Source: Patescibacteria group bacterium (GTDB taxonomy: Bacteria > Patescibacteriota > SOKK01). From it: 5,023 nucleotides of DNA. This document shows positions 1-5,023 of the stretch, piece by piece. The position numbers and the translations under genes were made by a program. Every line of letters starts with the position of its first letter. Position 1 is the stretch's first letter. A model generated the notes under the pieces. That model was not told the DNA's origin. It saw nothing but the letters and a program-made list of their open reading frames with translations, and searched no databases. The stretch covers positions 1 through 5,023 of the forward strand of contig SOKK01000042.1 in the NCBI GenBank assembly GCA_004374725.1, written 5' to 3'.

Positions 1-1585
1 AAACCACTTCCGAGAACAAGCTATAAAACAACTTAGAAGAACTAGAGTCAGACTTATCTAACCCAGCAAGTTTATCTAAATCGAGATAGAGATCAATGAT
101 ACAATTTTCTCTTTTATTTCCTTTCTCCCAAATGTCTAGGTATTCATCGGTAGTAATGCTCTCCTTGGTCTGATCAACCAGTTTTACAAAAACATCTCTC
201 TCAAACGCAACAAATAATTTATTTTCTTTGAAACCATAAAAGAAACCATTCCCGGAACCAAAATCAATCTTTCTTATTTTGATCCCCCCAATCAAATCAT
301 CTTTAAATGATAATGACGATCTAATCACCTCTTTGCTCTTTGTACTATCAGGAAGAATAAAAGTTCTTGTCTTTTGACTGAAGAAAGTCTCTAAAAATTC
401 TTCCAGTTCCTGTTCCAGTTCGCGCATTTTCTCTGAAGCCTCAAAGCTATTGGGAGTACTAAAGACTAGAGTGGGAAAAAGCTGGTTTTCTTTTAGAGAA
501 CCTGAAATTAGGTAATCTTCCCCGAAAAAGTAATCAAGATCCTCCAAAAAGCTATCGCTCAAAAACTGCTTCAAATCGCCAAAAATAGACAATTGTTCTT
601 GCTCAATAAGCTGATCGCCTGAAGAAGTTTGATTTGTTTTCAAGTCTCTTCCCACAAGACAAAAAGCTGCTTCTTTAGGTACTTCTTTTAAAAGTTCTGT
701 AGTAGACTCTGTAACCTGACCTAAATTCTTCGGATAATTTTCCGGGAGAGTAACAAAAGTCCTTACTTTGATTTCATCTCCGTCTTTATCTAACCATAAT
801 CCTACTCTCTGATCAGGATCAACTAAATAATTAGAGAACAAATTTCCTAATCCATTTACAAACTGGTTCTTGAAACCAGAAACAATTGTCTGGGGATTAA
901 AATAGACAAAAACATCAAAGGAACTCTCCTGTTCACGTACTTTCTTAAAACTTTCACTATCACTTAAAGTAGAGTGTCGCCCTTGATTACAATCAACTGC
1001 CAGTTTAGCTAATTCTTCCGAGGTGGTAGTAACAAGATATTGATCGTTGAAAAAATAGTAGAAAGATAACTTTGAATAAATATTAATTTCAACTCCTTCA
1101 TGATCTTGAGTCTGCTTATCTAACCCTTCACAAATCTTGTCTAAAAACTGAACTGCCTTCTCTTTGTCACTTAGGGGTAGTGCGAAAACCAGTCCTTCAA
1201 TTAATGGCTCCTCTTCTACTCTCACTAATCCTCCCCTGGTTTTACCCTTAAAGCTAGGCTCTATTTCATCCTCATAGCCCAAGTTTAAAATCTCTGGGAG
1301 GAGCGCAAAATCATCCTTCCACTCTTTTTCAAGTTCAGGTTTAAGTTTTAGTTTTTCCAAGAAACTTCCAAGACCCAAGGTTTCATTAGCATCAACTTTG
1401 ATCTCCATATAGGTCAAAGTCTCTTCGGGAAAGAATTTCGTCTCTCTTGAATCAGAAGAATCATAGAACAAAATGGTAGCAACCCAAGCAATTGCCAGAA
1501 CAACTCCCACAATAATCAATACCAGAAAAAGTTTTCCCAAAATGTTGGGAGATTTTTTAGTTTGGATATTATGAGTTTGCTCCAT
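1..1585 (-). CDS. DUF3352-like membrane-anchored protein, C-terminus cut off by window edge
   Basis: The open frame runs from ATG at 1585 down to base 1 without a stop, giving 528 codons; the C-terminus lies outside the window. Residues 1-13 are polar and residues 14-41 (from NILGKLF to ILFYD) form one strong transmembrane helix, so the protein is probably an inner-membrane anchored protein with a large extracytoplasmic domain. The rest is soluble and acidic. Its pattern matches the DUF3352 family: after the helix a 'FFPEETLTYMEIKVD' segment (51-65), then 'EGLVFALPLSDKEKAVQFLDKI' split over 130-151, then 'DQYLVTTTSEELAKLAVD' (181-198) followed by 'STLSDSESFKKV' (205-216). A similar arrangement recurs near 449-505, suggesting two related halves. 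No catalytic motif is visible and the function is unknown. The ATG lies 10 bases after the pnp stop. Only a weak ribosome binding site is seen (AAGAGA inside the end of pnp), which suggests coupling to pnp translation; an in-frame TTG at 1591 is a weaker alternative start. The family call is by eye only. Confidence 0.72.
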   Translation of the reverse strand, partial: MEQTHNIQTKKSPNILGKLFLVLIIVGVVLAIAWVATILFYDSSDSRETKFFPEETLTYMEIKVDANETLGLGSFLEKLKLKPELEKEWKDDFALLPEILNLGYEDEIEPSFKGKTRGGLVRVEEEPLIEGLVFALPLSDKEKAVQFLDKICEGLDKQTQDHEGVEINIYSKLSFYYFFNDQYLVTTTSEELAKLAVDCNQGRHSTLSDSESFKKVREQESSFDVFVYFNPQTIVSGFKNQFVNGLGNLFSNYLVDPDQRVGLWLDKDGDEIKVRTFVTLPENYPKNLGQVTESTTELLKEVPKEAAFCLVGRDLKTNQTSSGDQLIEQEQLSIFGDLKQFLSDSFLEDLDYFFGEDYLISGSLKENQLFPTLVFSTPNSFEASEKMRELEQELEEFLETFFSQKTRTFILPDSTKSKEVIRSSLSFKDDLIGGIKIRKIDFGSGNGFFYGFKENKLFVAFERDVFVKLVDQTKESITTDEYLDIWEKGNKRENCIIDLYLDLDKLAGLDKSDSSSSKLFYSLFSEVV

Positions 1586-1595
1586 CTTCAAATTT

Positions 1596-3728
1596 CTATC
1601 TCTTACCTTTGCCCTCTACCCTATGATCTTTTTTATTCTTGCTATCAACTACGCGCTTTGAGAGTTTGATTCTCCCTTGATTATCAACATCAATCACCAT
1701 TACTTTTACCTCACCTCCAAGTTTCAAGACATCCTCCACTTTATCAATACGCCGATCTGCTATCTCAGAAATGTGTAACAAACCTTCTTGACCCGGCAGA
1801 ATCTCAACAAAGGCACCAAAATCTTTAATTCCTGTCACCTTACCCTTAAACACCTCTCCGACTTCAACTTCTCTGGTTAAGTTTTTTACCCAGTCTAATG
1901 CTTTTTCGCAAGCCTCAGAATCTGGAGAACTAATTGTAACCAATCCCTCATCATCAATATCAATTTCTACTCCGGTCTCGTCAATAATTTTATTGATTGT
2001 CTCACCGCCTTTACCAATCACGTTACGAATTTGATCCTGCTTAACTTTAAGTGAGAACACCCGCGGCGCATAAGGAGAAAAGTCACGACGTGGTTCCTTC
2101 AACGCCTCTAACATCTTACCTAGAATGAAAGCGCGACTAGCTTTTGAGCGCTTTAATATTTCTGAGATTAATTTGAAATCAATTCCTTCAATTTTAAGGT
2201 CAAACTGCAAAGCAGTGATCCCTTTTTGAGTTCCAGCAACCTTAAAATCCATATCTCCCGCTACGTCTTCAATTCCCTGAATGTCACTCAAGATTTTATT
2301 ACTCTTCCCATCCGTAACCAACCCCATCGCAATTCCAGAGACAGGGCTAATTTTCACCCCGGCATCCATCAAGGATAAAGAGGTACCGCAAATTGAAGCC
2401 ATTGAACTGGAACCATTGGAGGAAAGTACTTCTGAAACAACCCTGACTGTATAAGGAAAATTATCCTTTGGCGGAATCAGTAACTCAAATGCCCTTTCCA
2501 CTAGGTCTCCATGGCCAATATCCCTTCGACTAGGTCCTCGCAAAGGCGCTACTTCTCCAACACTATAGGGTGGGAAATTGTAATGATGGAAAAAACGCTT
2601 TTTCTTATCAACATCCATATCGTCAATAATTTGTTCGTCGCCAACAGAACCTAGAGTCGTAATTGAAAGCACCTGGGTCTGCCCGCGGGTGAATAAACCG
2701 GAACCATGAGTCCGTGGTAAAACTCCCACTTCACAATTAATCGGTCTAATCTCATCTAACTTTCTGCCATCTGGCCGGACTTCTTCTTTCAAAATCTTTT
2801 CCCGAACCTTTTCTCCTAAAAAGTCATCAATAATTTCCATCAAAACCGGTTTACTGATTTCACCTGATTCAATCTGATTTTGATACTGCTCTGAAATACT
2901 CTCCTTAATTTGGTCTAATTTCTCATGGCGGAAATCACGATCAAGTGATTCCACAATTTCATCCAGTCCCCCGTTAACTGTCTTCTGGACAGCATTTTCT
3001 AAAGACTCCTCCGGCTTGGCATAGACCAATTTATCTTTTGGAAATTCCTGGGCATGTTTTTTGATTTTCTCCTGAATTTCAACTAAAGGTTTAAGTGCTT
3101 GATGTCCAAATTCAATTGCTTCAAGCATTTTCTCCTCAGGAAGTTCTTTAACTGCCGCTTCTGCCATCAGAACTTTTTCTTTTGTTCCTGCAACTGTTAA
3201 ATCTAACTTTCCTTCTTCTACTTGTTCATAAGTGGGATTAAGCACAAATTTATCATCAACCATTCCTACTCTCACCGCTCCAATCGGACCTTTGAAAGGA
3301 ATTCCCGTCAGAACTAATGTCGCTGAAGCAGCATTGGTCGCTAAAGTAACTGGATCATTTTCCAAATCTGCAGAGAGTACCGTAATAATTACCTGGACAT
3401 CATTACGTAAGTACTTATTAAAAAGCGGACGCAGTGGTCTATCCACAAGACGTCCGGTCAAAACTGCCTTATCACTTGGTCTTCCCTCCCGCTTAATAAA
3501 ACGACTACCCTTAATCTTACCAGAGGCATACATCTTTTCTTCATAGTCAATCATGAAAGGGAAGTAATCAATACCTTCCCTAACAGTCCCAGAAACTACG
3601 GCTGTTGCTAAAACCACTGTATCGCCATACCTTACTGTCACTGCCCCCGTCGCTTGTTCCGCTAATTTTCCAATTTCAAAAGTAAGTTCTTTTCCCCCTA
3701 TTTTGGTGGTGAATTTCTCAACTTTCAT
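1596..3728 (-). CDS. pnp: Polyribonucleotide nucleotidyltransferase (PNPase)
   Basis: PNPase degrades RNA 3' to 5' using phosphate, releasing nucleoside diphosphates; it acts in the cytoplasm as a trimer and in many bacteria joins the RNA degradosome. The 710-residue product has the full family architecture and length. First RNase PH domain: about 10-140, with FIKREGRPSD (77-86) in place of the E. coli FFRR loop, a variant also known in Firmicutes. A helical linker covers about 230-315. Second, catalytic RNase PH domain: about 320-550, with LPRTHGSGLFTRGQTQ (337-352), the phosphate-binding NGSSSMAS (438-445, serines 440-442) and D488, D494 and K496 in IEDVAGDMDFK, equivalent to E. coli D486, D492 and K494. 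KH domain: about 555-615, with GKGG at 572-575. S1 domain: about 624-691, followed by a short basic tail. The ATG at 3728 was chosen because homologues begin at this MKVEKF-type position and AAAGGA sits 10 bases upstream; the in-frame ATG at 3761 would start inside the leader hairpin. It lies downstream of rpsO, as in many bacteria. Confidence 0.98.
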   Translation of the reverse strand: MKVEKFTTKIGGKELTFEIGKLAEQATGAVTVRYGDTVVLATAVVSGTVREGIDYFPFMIDYEEKMYASGKIKGSRFIKREGRPSDKAVLTGRLVDRPLRPLFNKYLRNDVQVIITVLSADLENDPVTLATNAASATLVLTGIPFKGPIGAVRVGMVDDKFVLNPTYEQVEEGKLDLTVAGTKEKVLMAEAAVKELPEEKMLEAIEFGHQALKPLVEIQEKIKKHAQEFPKDKLVYAKPEESLENAVQKTVNGGLDEIVESLDRDFRHEKLDQIKESISEQYQNQIESGEISKPVLMEIIDDFLGEKVREKILKEEVRPDGRKLDEIRPINCEVGVLPRTHGSGLFTRGQTQVLSITTLGSVGDEQIIDDMDVDKKKRFFHHYNFPPYSVGEVAPLRGPSRRDIGHGDLVERAFELLIPPKDNFPYTVRVVSEVLSSNGSSSMASICGTSLSLMDAGVKISPVSGIAMGLVTDGKSNKILSDIQGIEDVAGDMDFKVAGTQKGITALQFDLKIEGIDFKLISEILKRSKASRAFILGKMLEALKEPRRDFSPYAPRVFSLKVKQDQIRNVIGKGGETINKIIDETGVEIDIDDEGLVTISSPDSEACEKALDWVKNLTREVEVGEVFKGKVTGIKDFGAFVEILPGQEGLLHISEIADRRIDKVEDVLKLGGEVKVMVIDVDNQGRIKLSKRVVDSKNKKDHRVEGKGKR

Positions 3729-3738
3729 CGCTAAAAAA

Positions 3739-3747
3739 TCCTTTCTT
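3739..3747 (-). promoter_or_regulatory. Ribosome binding site of pnp
   Basis: The minus strand reads AAGAAAGGA, with the GGA core ending 10 bases before ATG 3728. It decides the start: the alternative ATG at 3761 has no comparable purine-rich site. It begins immediately after the 3' arm of the long leader hairpin (3749-3811), so folding, cleavage or protein binding at that stem could affect its accessibility. Confidence 0.75.
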
Positions 3748-3748
3748 C

Positions 3749-3811
3749 CCTGTGCCCTCAAGACTATTGATTACAGAGAGGTCTGTAACCACTAAGCCTT
3801 AAGATCACAGG
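3749..3811 (-). promoter_or_regulatory. Long pnp leader hairpin, candidate RNase III / PNPase autoregulation site
   Basis: In the minus-strand transcript, the segment from 3811 to 3782 folds onto 3777 to 3749. The outer stem is CCUGUG (3811-3806) with CACAGG (3754-3749). After a bulged A at 3805 come 3804-3801 with 3755-3758, then 3799-3797 with 3760-3762, 3795-3793 with 3764-3766, and 3791-3782 with 3768-3777, closing on a CCUC loop (3781-3778). By hand count that is 26 pairs, three single mismatches and one bulge. Five are G-U pairs that would be A-C mismatches in the opposite strand, so the structure favours the sense transcript. In E. coli the rpsO-pnp spacer carries a long stem cut by RNase III, through which PNPase represses itself; position and size match here. 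The regulatory role is inferred, and no folding program was run. Confidence 0.7.
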
Positions 3812-3836
3812 AATTAATGAATAATTTCTAATTTTC

Positions 3837-3861
3837 AATTATCAATTAGTAATTGATAATT
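3837..3861. repeat. Perfect AT-rich inverted repeat overlapping the rpsO stop codon
   Basis: Two perfect 12-base arms, AATTATCAATTA (3837-3848) and TAATTGATAATT (3850-3861), flank a single G at 3849. The left half sits in a tandem heptamer, TCAATTA twice (3835-3848). In the rpsO-pnp RNA this gives a hairpin of 11 A-U rich pairs with a three-base loop, and it includes the first two bases of the rpsO TAA codon. No U-tract in the manner of an intrinsic terminator follows. It may protect or punctuate the rpsO message, or be a simple AT-rich dispersed repeat. Confidence 0.7.
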
Positions 3862-4126
3862 ATTTTCTTAACTTCAATTTCTTAATAATACTCTCGTAAC
3901 GTTTCTTGTCATTATCAATTAGATAATCCAAGAGTTTGCGGCGCTTATTGACCATTTCCAAAAGACCTAAGCGTGAGTGATAATCTTTTTTGTGTTCCTT
4001 CAAATGTTCACTAAGTTGTTTGACTTGCTCCGTCAATAAAGCAACTTGCACTTCCGGAGAACCAGTATCTTTGCGCTTAAGACGATATTTCGCCTTGATC
4101 TTTTCTTTCTCTTCTTTGGTAAGCAT
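3860..4126 (-). CDS. rpsO: 30S ribosomal protein S15
   Basis: S15 is a primary binding protein of the small ribosomal subunit; it binds the central domain of 16S rRNA at the helix 20/21/22 junction and starts platform assembly. The product is 88 residues, one short of the usual 89, and is complete. The all-helical fold and signature are clear: [16 protein letters not shown] (20-35), then [16 protein letters not shown] (41-56) and KRRKLLDYL (61-69). The residues known to contact rRNA in this family are present: T21, G22, Q27, H41, D48 and S51. The tail is basic (KKLKLRK). The start at 4126 is supported by AAGGAAG five bases upstream and by family length. It is the first gene of the operon, with its own promoter at 4191-4219, and pnp follows after 131 bases. 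S15 represses its own mRNA in several bacteria through unrelated leader structures; the short leader here could do so but no known structure is recognisable. Confidence 0.98.
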   Translation of the reverse strand: MLTKEEKEKIKAKYRLKRKDTGSPEVQVALLTEQVKQLSEHLKEHKKDYHSRLGLLEMVNKRRKLLDYLIDNDKKRYESIIKKLKLRK

Positions 4127-4131
4127 ATTTA

Positions 4132-4138
4132 CTTCCTT
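4132..4138 (-). promoter_or_regulatory. Ribosome binding site of rpsO
   Basis: The minus strand reads AAGGAAG followed by a five-base spacer TAAAT and the ATG at 4126, a strong Shine-Dalgarno match. Upstream, UACUUU (4156-4151) could pair with GAAGUA at the 3' part of this site (six pairs with one G-U), and the U-rich stretch after the leader hairpin (UUUUCUU, 4168-4162 region) can also pair with AAGGAAG. Both are weak, untested ways to hide the site. Confidence 0.8.
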
Positions 4139-4169
4139 TTGGCTTATTTAAAGTATATTCTAAGAAAAA

Positions 4170-4184
4170 GCAGCTCCCCGCTGC
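4170..4184 (-). promoter_or_regulatory. 5'-terminal stem-loop of the rpsO leader
   Basis: The minus strand reads GCAGC-GGGGA-GCTGC: a five-pair GC-rich stem with a five-base loop, followed by TTTTTCTT. The predicted transcription start from the promoter at 4191-4219 is about 4184, which is the first base of the stem, so the mRNA would begin with this hairpin. It may stabilise the 5' end or take part in S15 autoregulation. It has the look of a small intrinsic terminator, but sits too close to the start to end its own transcript; it could stop transcripts arriving from further upstream. Confidence 0.5.
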
Positions 4185-4190
4185 AAGGAG

Positions 4191-4219
4191 ATTGTAGCAT
4201 AAACTAGGCATCTAGGCAA
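4191..4219 (-). promoter_or_regulatory. Promoter of the rpsO-pnp operon (extended -10)
   Basis: On the minus strand, TTGCCT (4219-4214) and TACAAT (4196-4191) are separated by exactly 17 bases, and the -10 is preceded by TGC, an extended -10. AT-rich sequence with TTTATTTGTTTG lies upstream of the -35 and could act as an UP-type element. The predicted start near 4184 gives a leader of about 58 bases before the rpsO ATG. Recognition by a housekeeping sigma factor is inferred from the consensus match. Confidence 0.75.
4204..4218. repeat. Tandem CTAGGCA repeat inside the rpsO promoter
   Basis: CTAGGCA occurs twice (4204-4210 and 4212-4218) with one T between, a period of eight bases. The pair covers most of the rpsO -35 hexamer and about half of the -35/-10 spacer. 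It could be a protein-binding site, but an eight-base period is not the usual helical repeat, and chance duplication is possible. Confidence 0.5.
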
Positions 4220-4237
4220 CAAACAAATAAAGTTTCC

Positions 4238-4266
4238 TTGACCAGAAATCCTATTTATGCTATAAT
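4238..4266 (+). promoter_or_regulatory. Promoter of the DUF11-like gene (extended -10)
   Basis: TTGACC (4238-4243) and a perfect TATAAT (4261-4266) are separated by 17 bases, with TGC directly before the -10. This is close to the housekeeping consensus and looks strong. The predicted start is about 4272-4273, giving a leader of only about 20 A-rich bases before ATG 4293. The promoter is back to back with the rpsO promoter: the two -35 hexamers are 18 bases apart, and both carry the same 13-base -10 block TTTATGCTAYAAT in opposite orientation. Confidence 0.8.
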
Positions 4267-4292
4267 TAGCTAAGTAAAAATAAAAATAAACA

Positions 4293-5023
4293 ATGTTGAA
4301 AATAAGACTTATCCGCCGAACCCCAAGCGTAGTCAAGGGGATAGGCAGGAAAACAAAAACTATTAAAAAGGCGGGAATTGTCCTCTTGGCTCTTTTAGTT
4401 GCTGGAGGTTTTTTATTTGCTCCAAATTTAACCCATGCTTTATCAGATGATACCGGACATGAAGTTAGATTTGATGTTCGAGTCCCAAACTTAAATGCCT
4501 CTACTCTAGACGCCAGTCCACGTCAGACAAGAATCGGGACAGTTGTAACTTATACAATCGTCGTCCGCAATGACGGTATCGCCACTGCCACTGGCGCGAA
4601 CGTACTTTGTCCCGTACCCAACTACACAAGCTACGTTGCCGGCAGTATTACCGGTACTGGCGCTGATGATTCTAACCCAAATGTCCTGGCCTGGAACATT
4701 GGAGCCCTTAACGTTAATCAATCAACTACTCTCACTTTTAAATTACTAATGTCCAGCAGCACTCCAGACGCAACCATAATCTCCGTTCAAGCCCAGATCT
4801 TCTGTAACGAACTTTGCCCTACTCTGACCAGTGATCCTCAAAACCCTACGCCGTTCTCTCCAACTACTGTCACGGTTTATAGAGAAGCAGTCACTCCCGC
4901 TGGAGTGATTCCTCCCGGAACAGGAACAAGCATTCTTCAAGCACTTTTGGCTCTCTTCCTAACTACCTTTATTGTTCGCCAAATCTACCGTCACAGACAA
5001 AGAGTAAAAAGCCAACCAGCAGT
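4293..5023 (+). CDS. Exported DUF11-like surface protein with C-terminal anchor, 3' end cut off by window edge
   Basis: The frame is open from ATG 4293 to the right edge (243 codons plus two bases). An in-frame TAA at 4287-4289 blocks any earlier start; no Shine-Dalgarno site precedes the ATG, only an A-rich leader. Residues 1-27 are basic (LIRRT, GRKTKTIKK), 28-43 hydrophobic, and THA at 47-49 is a plausible signal peptidase I site, so the n-region is unusually long. Residues about 78-170 resemble a DUF11 beta-sandwich repeat, with the typical 'VVTYTIVVRNDGIATATGANV' region (84-104) and a W134 strand. DUF11 domains occur in bacterial and archaeal surface proteins and are mostly structural. 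C106, C171 and C175 could form a disulfide. A proline-rich linker leads to PPGTG (207-211), a hydrophobic helix (about 214-228) and a basic tail (R229, R233, R235, R237, K239), the layout of a sortase substrate or simple membrane anchor. The stop is probably close past the edge. GC content is visibly higher than in the neighbouring genes. Confidence 0.8.
   Translation, partial: MLKIRLIRRTPSVVKGIGRKTKTIKKAGIVLLALLVAGGFLFAPNLTHALSDDTGHEVRFDVRVPNLNASTLDASPRQTRIGTVVTYTIVVRNDGIATATGANVLCPVPNYTSYVAGSITGTGADDSNPNVLAWNIGALNVNQSTTLTFKLLMSSSTPDATIISVQAQIFCNELCPTLTSDPQNPTPFSPTTVTVYREAVTPAGVIPPGTGTSILQALLALFLTTFIVRQIYRHRQRVKSQPA
4313..4349 (+). repeat. GC-rich palindromic element inside the surface-protein signal sequence
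   Basis: CCCC (4321-4324) and GGGG (4337-4340) flank AAGCGTAGTCAA. Outside them GCC (4315-4317) pairs with GGC (4344-4346), and CC (4313-4314) with GG (4348-4349) across a bulged A. The core resembles the dispersed bacterial palindrome of the form CCCTGAGCGTAGTCGAAGGG that I recall from many genomes. It encodes part of the basic n-region (about residues 7-19). As RNA it would form a stem about 20 bases after the start codon. Confidence 0.5.

Noticed and set aside
3232..3546. Plus-strand open frame of 104 codons inside pnp.
   Set aside because: It lies entirely antisense to conserved pnp coding sequence; no ribosome binding site or recognisable protein features support it.
3729..3761. An 11-residue N-terminal extension of PNPase starting at ATG 3761.
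   Set aside because: The extension is not family-like, would start within the 3' arm of the leader hairpin, and lacks a ribosome binding site; ATG 3728 has one.
3812..3859. A separate pnp promoter in the AT-rich spacer (for example TTGATA with a downstream ATTCAT).
   Set aside because: The -10 match is poor and such matches are expected by chance in sequence this AT-rich.
4165..4184. Intrinsic terminator ending minus-strand transcription at the stem plus T5.
   Set aside because: It lies between a good promoter and rpsO, with the stem beginning at the predicted +1, so it cannot be the normal end of this operon. Kept only as a leader hairpin with other uses possible.
4506..4940. Two minus-strand open frames (4506-4721 and 4746-4940) opposite the DUF11-like gene.
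   Set aside because: The plus-strand frame has a promoter, signal peptide, domain pattern and anchor. The antisense frames read as low-complexity sequence with no start signals, so they are shadows.
1..5023. Recoded TGA or other alternative genetic code, as in some Patescibacteria.
   Set aside because: No in-frame TGA is present in any of the four genes and the stops used are TAG and TAA. The sample is small but gives no sign of recoding.
1..5023. CRISPR array, transposon ends, phage genes, toxin-antitoxin pair or other new system.
   Set aside because: I found no regularly spaced repeats, transposase motifs, terminal inverted repeats or small overlapping gene pairs; the window is housekeeping plus surface-protein sequence.

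Overview
The window is an ordinary-looking piece of an AT-rich bacterial chromosome. A three-gene minus-strand operon reads right to left: rpsO (ribosomal protein S15), pnp (polynucleotide phosphorylase) and a membrane-anchored DUF3352-like protein cut off by the left edge. A divergent plus-strand gene encodes an exported DUF11-like surface protein cut off by the right edge. All frames read with the standard code: no in-frame TGA occurs, and the two visible stops are TAG (pnp) and TAA (rpsO). The combination of low GC, compact spacing, a DUF3352-like protein and a small DUF11 protein with a C-terminal anchor fits Patescibacteria/CPR, possibly the Microgenomates side. That placement is an inference from gene content; a Gram-positive-like or other source is not excluded.

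Layout, left to right. Positions 1-1585 (minus): DUF3352-like protein, N-terminal 528 codons, one transmembrane helix. Positions 1596-3728 (minus): complete pnp, 710 residues, all catalytic residues present; only 10 bases separate it from the next gene. Positions 3729-3859: rpsO-pnp spacer holding a long imperfect RNA hairpin just upstream of the pnp ribosome binding site and a 25-base AT-rich inverted repeat that overlaps the rpsO stop codon. Positions 3860-4126 (minus): complete rpsO, 88 residues. Positions 4127-4292: divergent control region with two back-to-back extended -10 promoters and a hairpin at the predicted 5' end of the rpsO mRNA. Positions 4293-5023 (plus): DUF11-like surface protein with signal peptide and C-terminal membrane anchor.

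How it works together: the rpsO-pnp pair is a classic translation/RNA-decay operon. In E. coli the pnp leader forms a long stem that RNase III cuts, after which PNPase represses its own synthesis. The spacer here contains an independently built stem in the same place; several of its pairs are G-U pairs that exist only in the minus-strand transcript, which argues for a role as RNA. The DUF3352-like gene is probably co-transcribed and translationally coupled to pnp, but its function is unknown. No mobile element, CRISPR array, tRNA, rRNA or evident new defence system was found. The most interesting material is in the two intergenic regions and in the 5' part of the surface-protein gene. No gene-free stretch exceeds about 170 bases.
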